Below are positions 14,393 through 14,824 of a stretch of DNA of 14,824 nucleotides, piece by piece (the first letter of the stretch is position 1; each line of letters begins with the position of its first letter). The notes under the pieces were generated by a model. The model searched no databases. It saw only the letters and a list, made by a program, of their open reading frames with translations, and was not told the origin of the DNA. Source of the DNA: an uncultured Eubacteriales bacterium (GTDB taxonomy: Bacteria > Bacillota > Clostridia > Oscillospirales > Acutalibacteraceae); NCBI GenBank assembly GCA_900320415.1, contig ONSE01000001.1:1-14824 (forward strand), given 5' to 3'. The position numbers and the translations under genes are program-made.

Positions 14393-14562
14393 GGAAGCAC
14401 TGATTCATTCGGGTGCGTCAACCGCGCCGTCAGATTTTTCGTCAGGTCGCACAAACAAATTGCGGTAAGGCTGACGCCTTGCCGGGATTTTTGGGCTGCA
14501 CGACGGAAAGCGGCAAGCGAGCGGCGTATCCGATCGTCAGGTGTGAAGGAATCAGTGGTTCC
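14393..14562. repeat. MITE-like element 1, forming most of the lysozyme leader
   Basis: A 170-base element bounded by 18-base inverted repeats with two mismatches: GGAAGCACTGATTCATTC (14393-14410) and GAAGGAATCAGTGGTTCC (14545-14562). Inside are further stems: GTGCG (14413-14417) with CGCAC (14448-14452), and CGGTAAGGC (14463-14471) with GCCTTGCCG (14476-14484) around a TGAC loop. No coding capacity is seen and no clear target-site duplication was found. It lies within the predicted lysozyme transcript, ending about 30 bases before the start codon, so the terminal repeats could close a large branched RNA structure. It could instead be a structured regulatory RNA rather than a mobile element. 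Confidence 0.65.
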
Positions 14563-14640
14563 CTGACTGTTTATGTATCATATTCCCTTAATTATACATG
14601 AAAAGTACAACCCCGTCAATACTTTCAGGGAACCTCTGAT
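14551..14640. repeat. Inverted repeat bracketing the lysozyme promoter
   Basis: ATCAGTGGTTCCCTGA (14551-14566) and TCAGGGAACCTCTGAT (14625-14640) are inverted copies over 16 bases with one mismatch. The left arm overlaps the right end of element 1 and the right arm overlaps the left end of element 2. The 58 bases between them hold the promoter. This may be a third element, or simply the facing ends of two neighbouring elements of one family. Confidence 0.7.
14591..14619 (-). promoter_or_regulatory. Sigma-A promoter for the GH25 lysozyme gene
   Basis: The minus strand reads TTGACG (14619-14614), a 17-base spacer and a perfect TATAAT (14596-14591). The predicted start near 14584 gives a leader of about 220 bases, much longer than the other leaders in this window (about 13-45). 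It sits in the AT-rich gap between two inverted-repeat arms. Confidence 0.8.
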
Positions 14641-14782
14641 AATTCCTTACCGCGCATAAGCACGGAATCATCACGGCAAATCTGAGATTTAAAACAACAA
14701 ACGGACAGGCCGGCAAGAACCTGTCCGTTTGTTTCCGGGAAACTCTAATCATTCAATGCGGTAAGGAATTTTTAGAGGTTCC
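14629..14782. repeat. MITE-like element 2
   Basis: A 154-base element with 25-base terminal inverted repeats differing at two positions. The left end (14629-14653) begins GGAACCTCTGATAATTCC and ends TTACCGC; the right end (14758-14782) begins GCGGTAAGG and ends TTTTTAGAGGTTCC. The internal GGGAAACTCTAATCATTC (starting near 14737) is a diverged extra copy of the end motif, so the right end can also fold on itself. There is no coding capacity. The end motif matches that of element 1 (GGAA-C-CxCTGAT), suggesting one family. Confidence 0.72.
14697..14732 (-). terminator. Terminator-like hairpin inside element 2
   Basis: Perfect 13-base-pair stem ACAAACGGACAGG (14697-14709) with CCTGTCCGTTTGT (14720-14732) and a 10-base loop. 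The minus strand continues TTGTTTT after the stem, a usable U-run; the plus strand has only TT before CC. It could end a leftward gene located beyond the right edge, or be a built-in part of the repeat element. Confidence 0.6.
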
Positions 14783-14824
14783 TTTCTTATTTACGGCTTT
14801 CTGTTATCACTTTTTTTCGGGGAA

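Larger units (their letters stand above)
14364..14824. other. Gene-free region with clustered inverted repeats
   Basis: I see no convincing coding sequence here: the short open frames lack ribosome sites, family features and neighbouring support, and all minus-strand frames entering from the right edge meet stops within about 40 bases. The stretch holds two MITE-like elements (14393-14562, 14629-14782), a third inverted pair (14551-14640) around the lysozyme promoter, and a terminator-like hairpin (14697-14732). Positions 14783-14824 show nothing recognisable. Confidence 0.75.

Noticed and set aside
14413..14601. Small plus-strand open frame in the gene-free region
   Set aside because: It crosses element 1 and the lysozyme promoter, has no ribosome site and no recognisable features.

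Overview
The window looks like part of the chromosome of a GC-rich, starch-using anaerobic Firmicute, most likely a Ruminococcus-type member of the Oscillospiraceae. The evidence is protein content: a secreted alpha-amylase carrying a type I dockerin of the ruminococcal kind, a second secreted protein (GH25 lysozyme) with a dockerin-like module, consensus sigma-A promoters with 17-base spacers, and strong purine-rich ribosome binding sites. Species cannot be decided from the sequence alone. No rRNA, tRNA, CRISPR array, transposase or phage gene was seen.

Layout. Positions 1-1018 (minus strand) hold a Nudix ADP-ribose pyrophosphatase-type gene followed by the start of ribF, which runs off the left edge. 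An M14 zinc carboxypeptidase-like gene (1061-1897, plus) diverges from them and converges on asnB (1951-4353, minus), which has an unusual acidic C-terminal tail of about 180 residues. A shared AT-rich control region (4354-4598) with two good divergent promoters separates asnB from a starch operon: a cytoplasmic GH31 alpha-glucosidase (4599-6500) and a secreted dockerin alpha-amylase (6523-8871). A hairpin terminator separates this operon from a convergent CPA2-type cation/proton antiporter (8912-10114, minus). Upstream of that, also on the minus strand, lie an intracellular GH13 neopullulanase/cyclomaltodextrinase-type enzyme (10221-11957) and a large secreted GH25 lysozyme (12060-14363), each with its own promoter and terminator signals. 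The last 460 bases (14364-14824) hold no convincing gene. They contain a cluster of inverted-repeat (MITE-like) elements, one of which forms the long leader of the lysozyme gene.

How the genes fit together. The secreted amylase (catalytic domain, ruminococcal beta-sandwich module, dockerin, CBM26-like starch-binding domain) would cut starch at the cell surface, probably within an amylosome-like complex held by cohesins encoded elsewhere. The released malto-oligosaccharides could then be cut in the cytoplasm by the GH31 and GH13 enzymes, neither of which has a signal peptide. No sugar transporter is present in this window. The lysozyme carries a dockerin-like module with one intact and one degenerate calcium loop, a Thr/Glu/Pro linker made of 33-base DNA repeats, four Ig-like domains and a C-terminal muramidase domain, suggesting a surface wall-remodelling enzyme.

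The most unusual part is the right end. Two elements, of 170 and 154 bases, have related terminal inverted repeats (GGAACC-x-CTGAT type), and a third inverted pair brackets the lysozyme promoter. This looks like a small non-autonomous repeat family that has supplied, or been captured as, the 5' regulatory region of a surface-protein gene.
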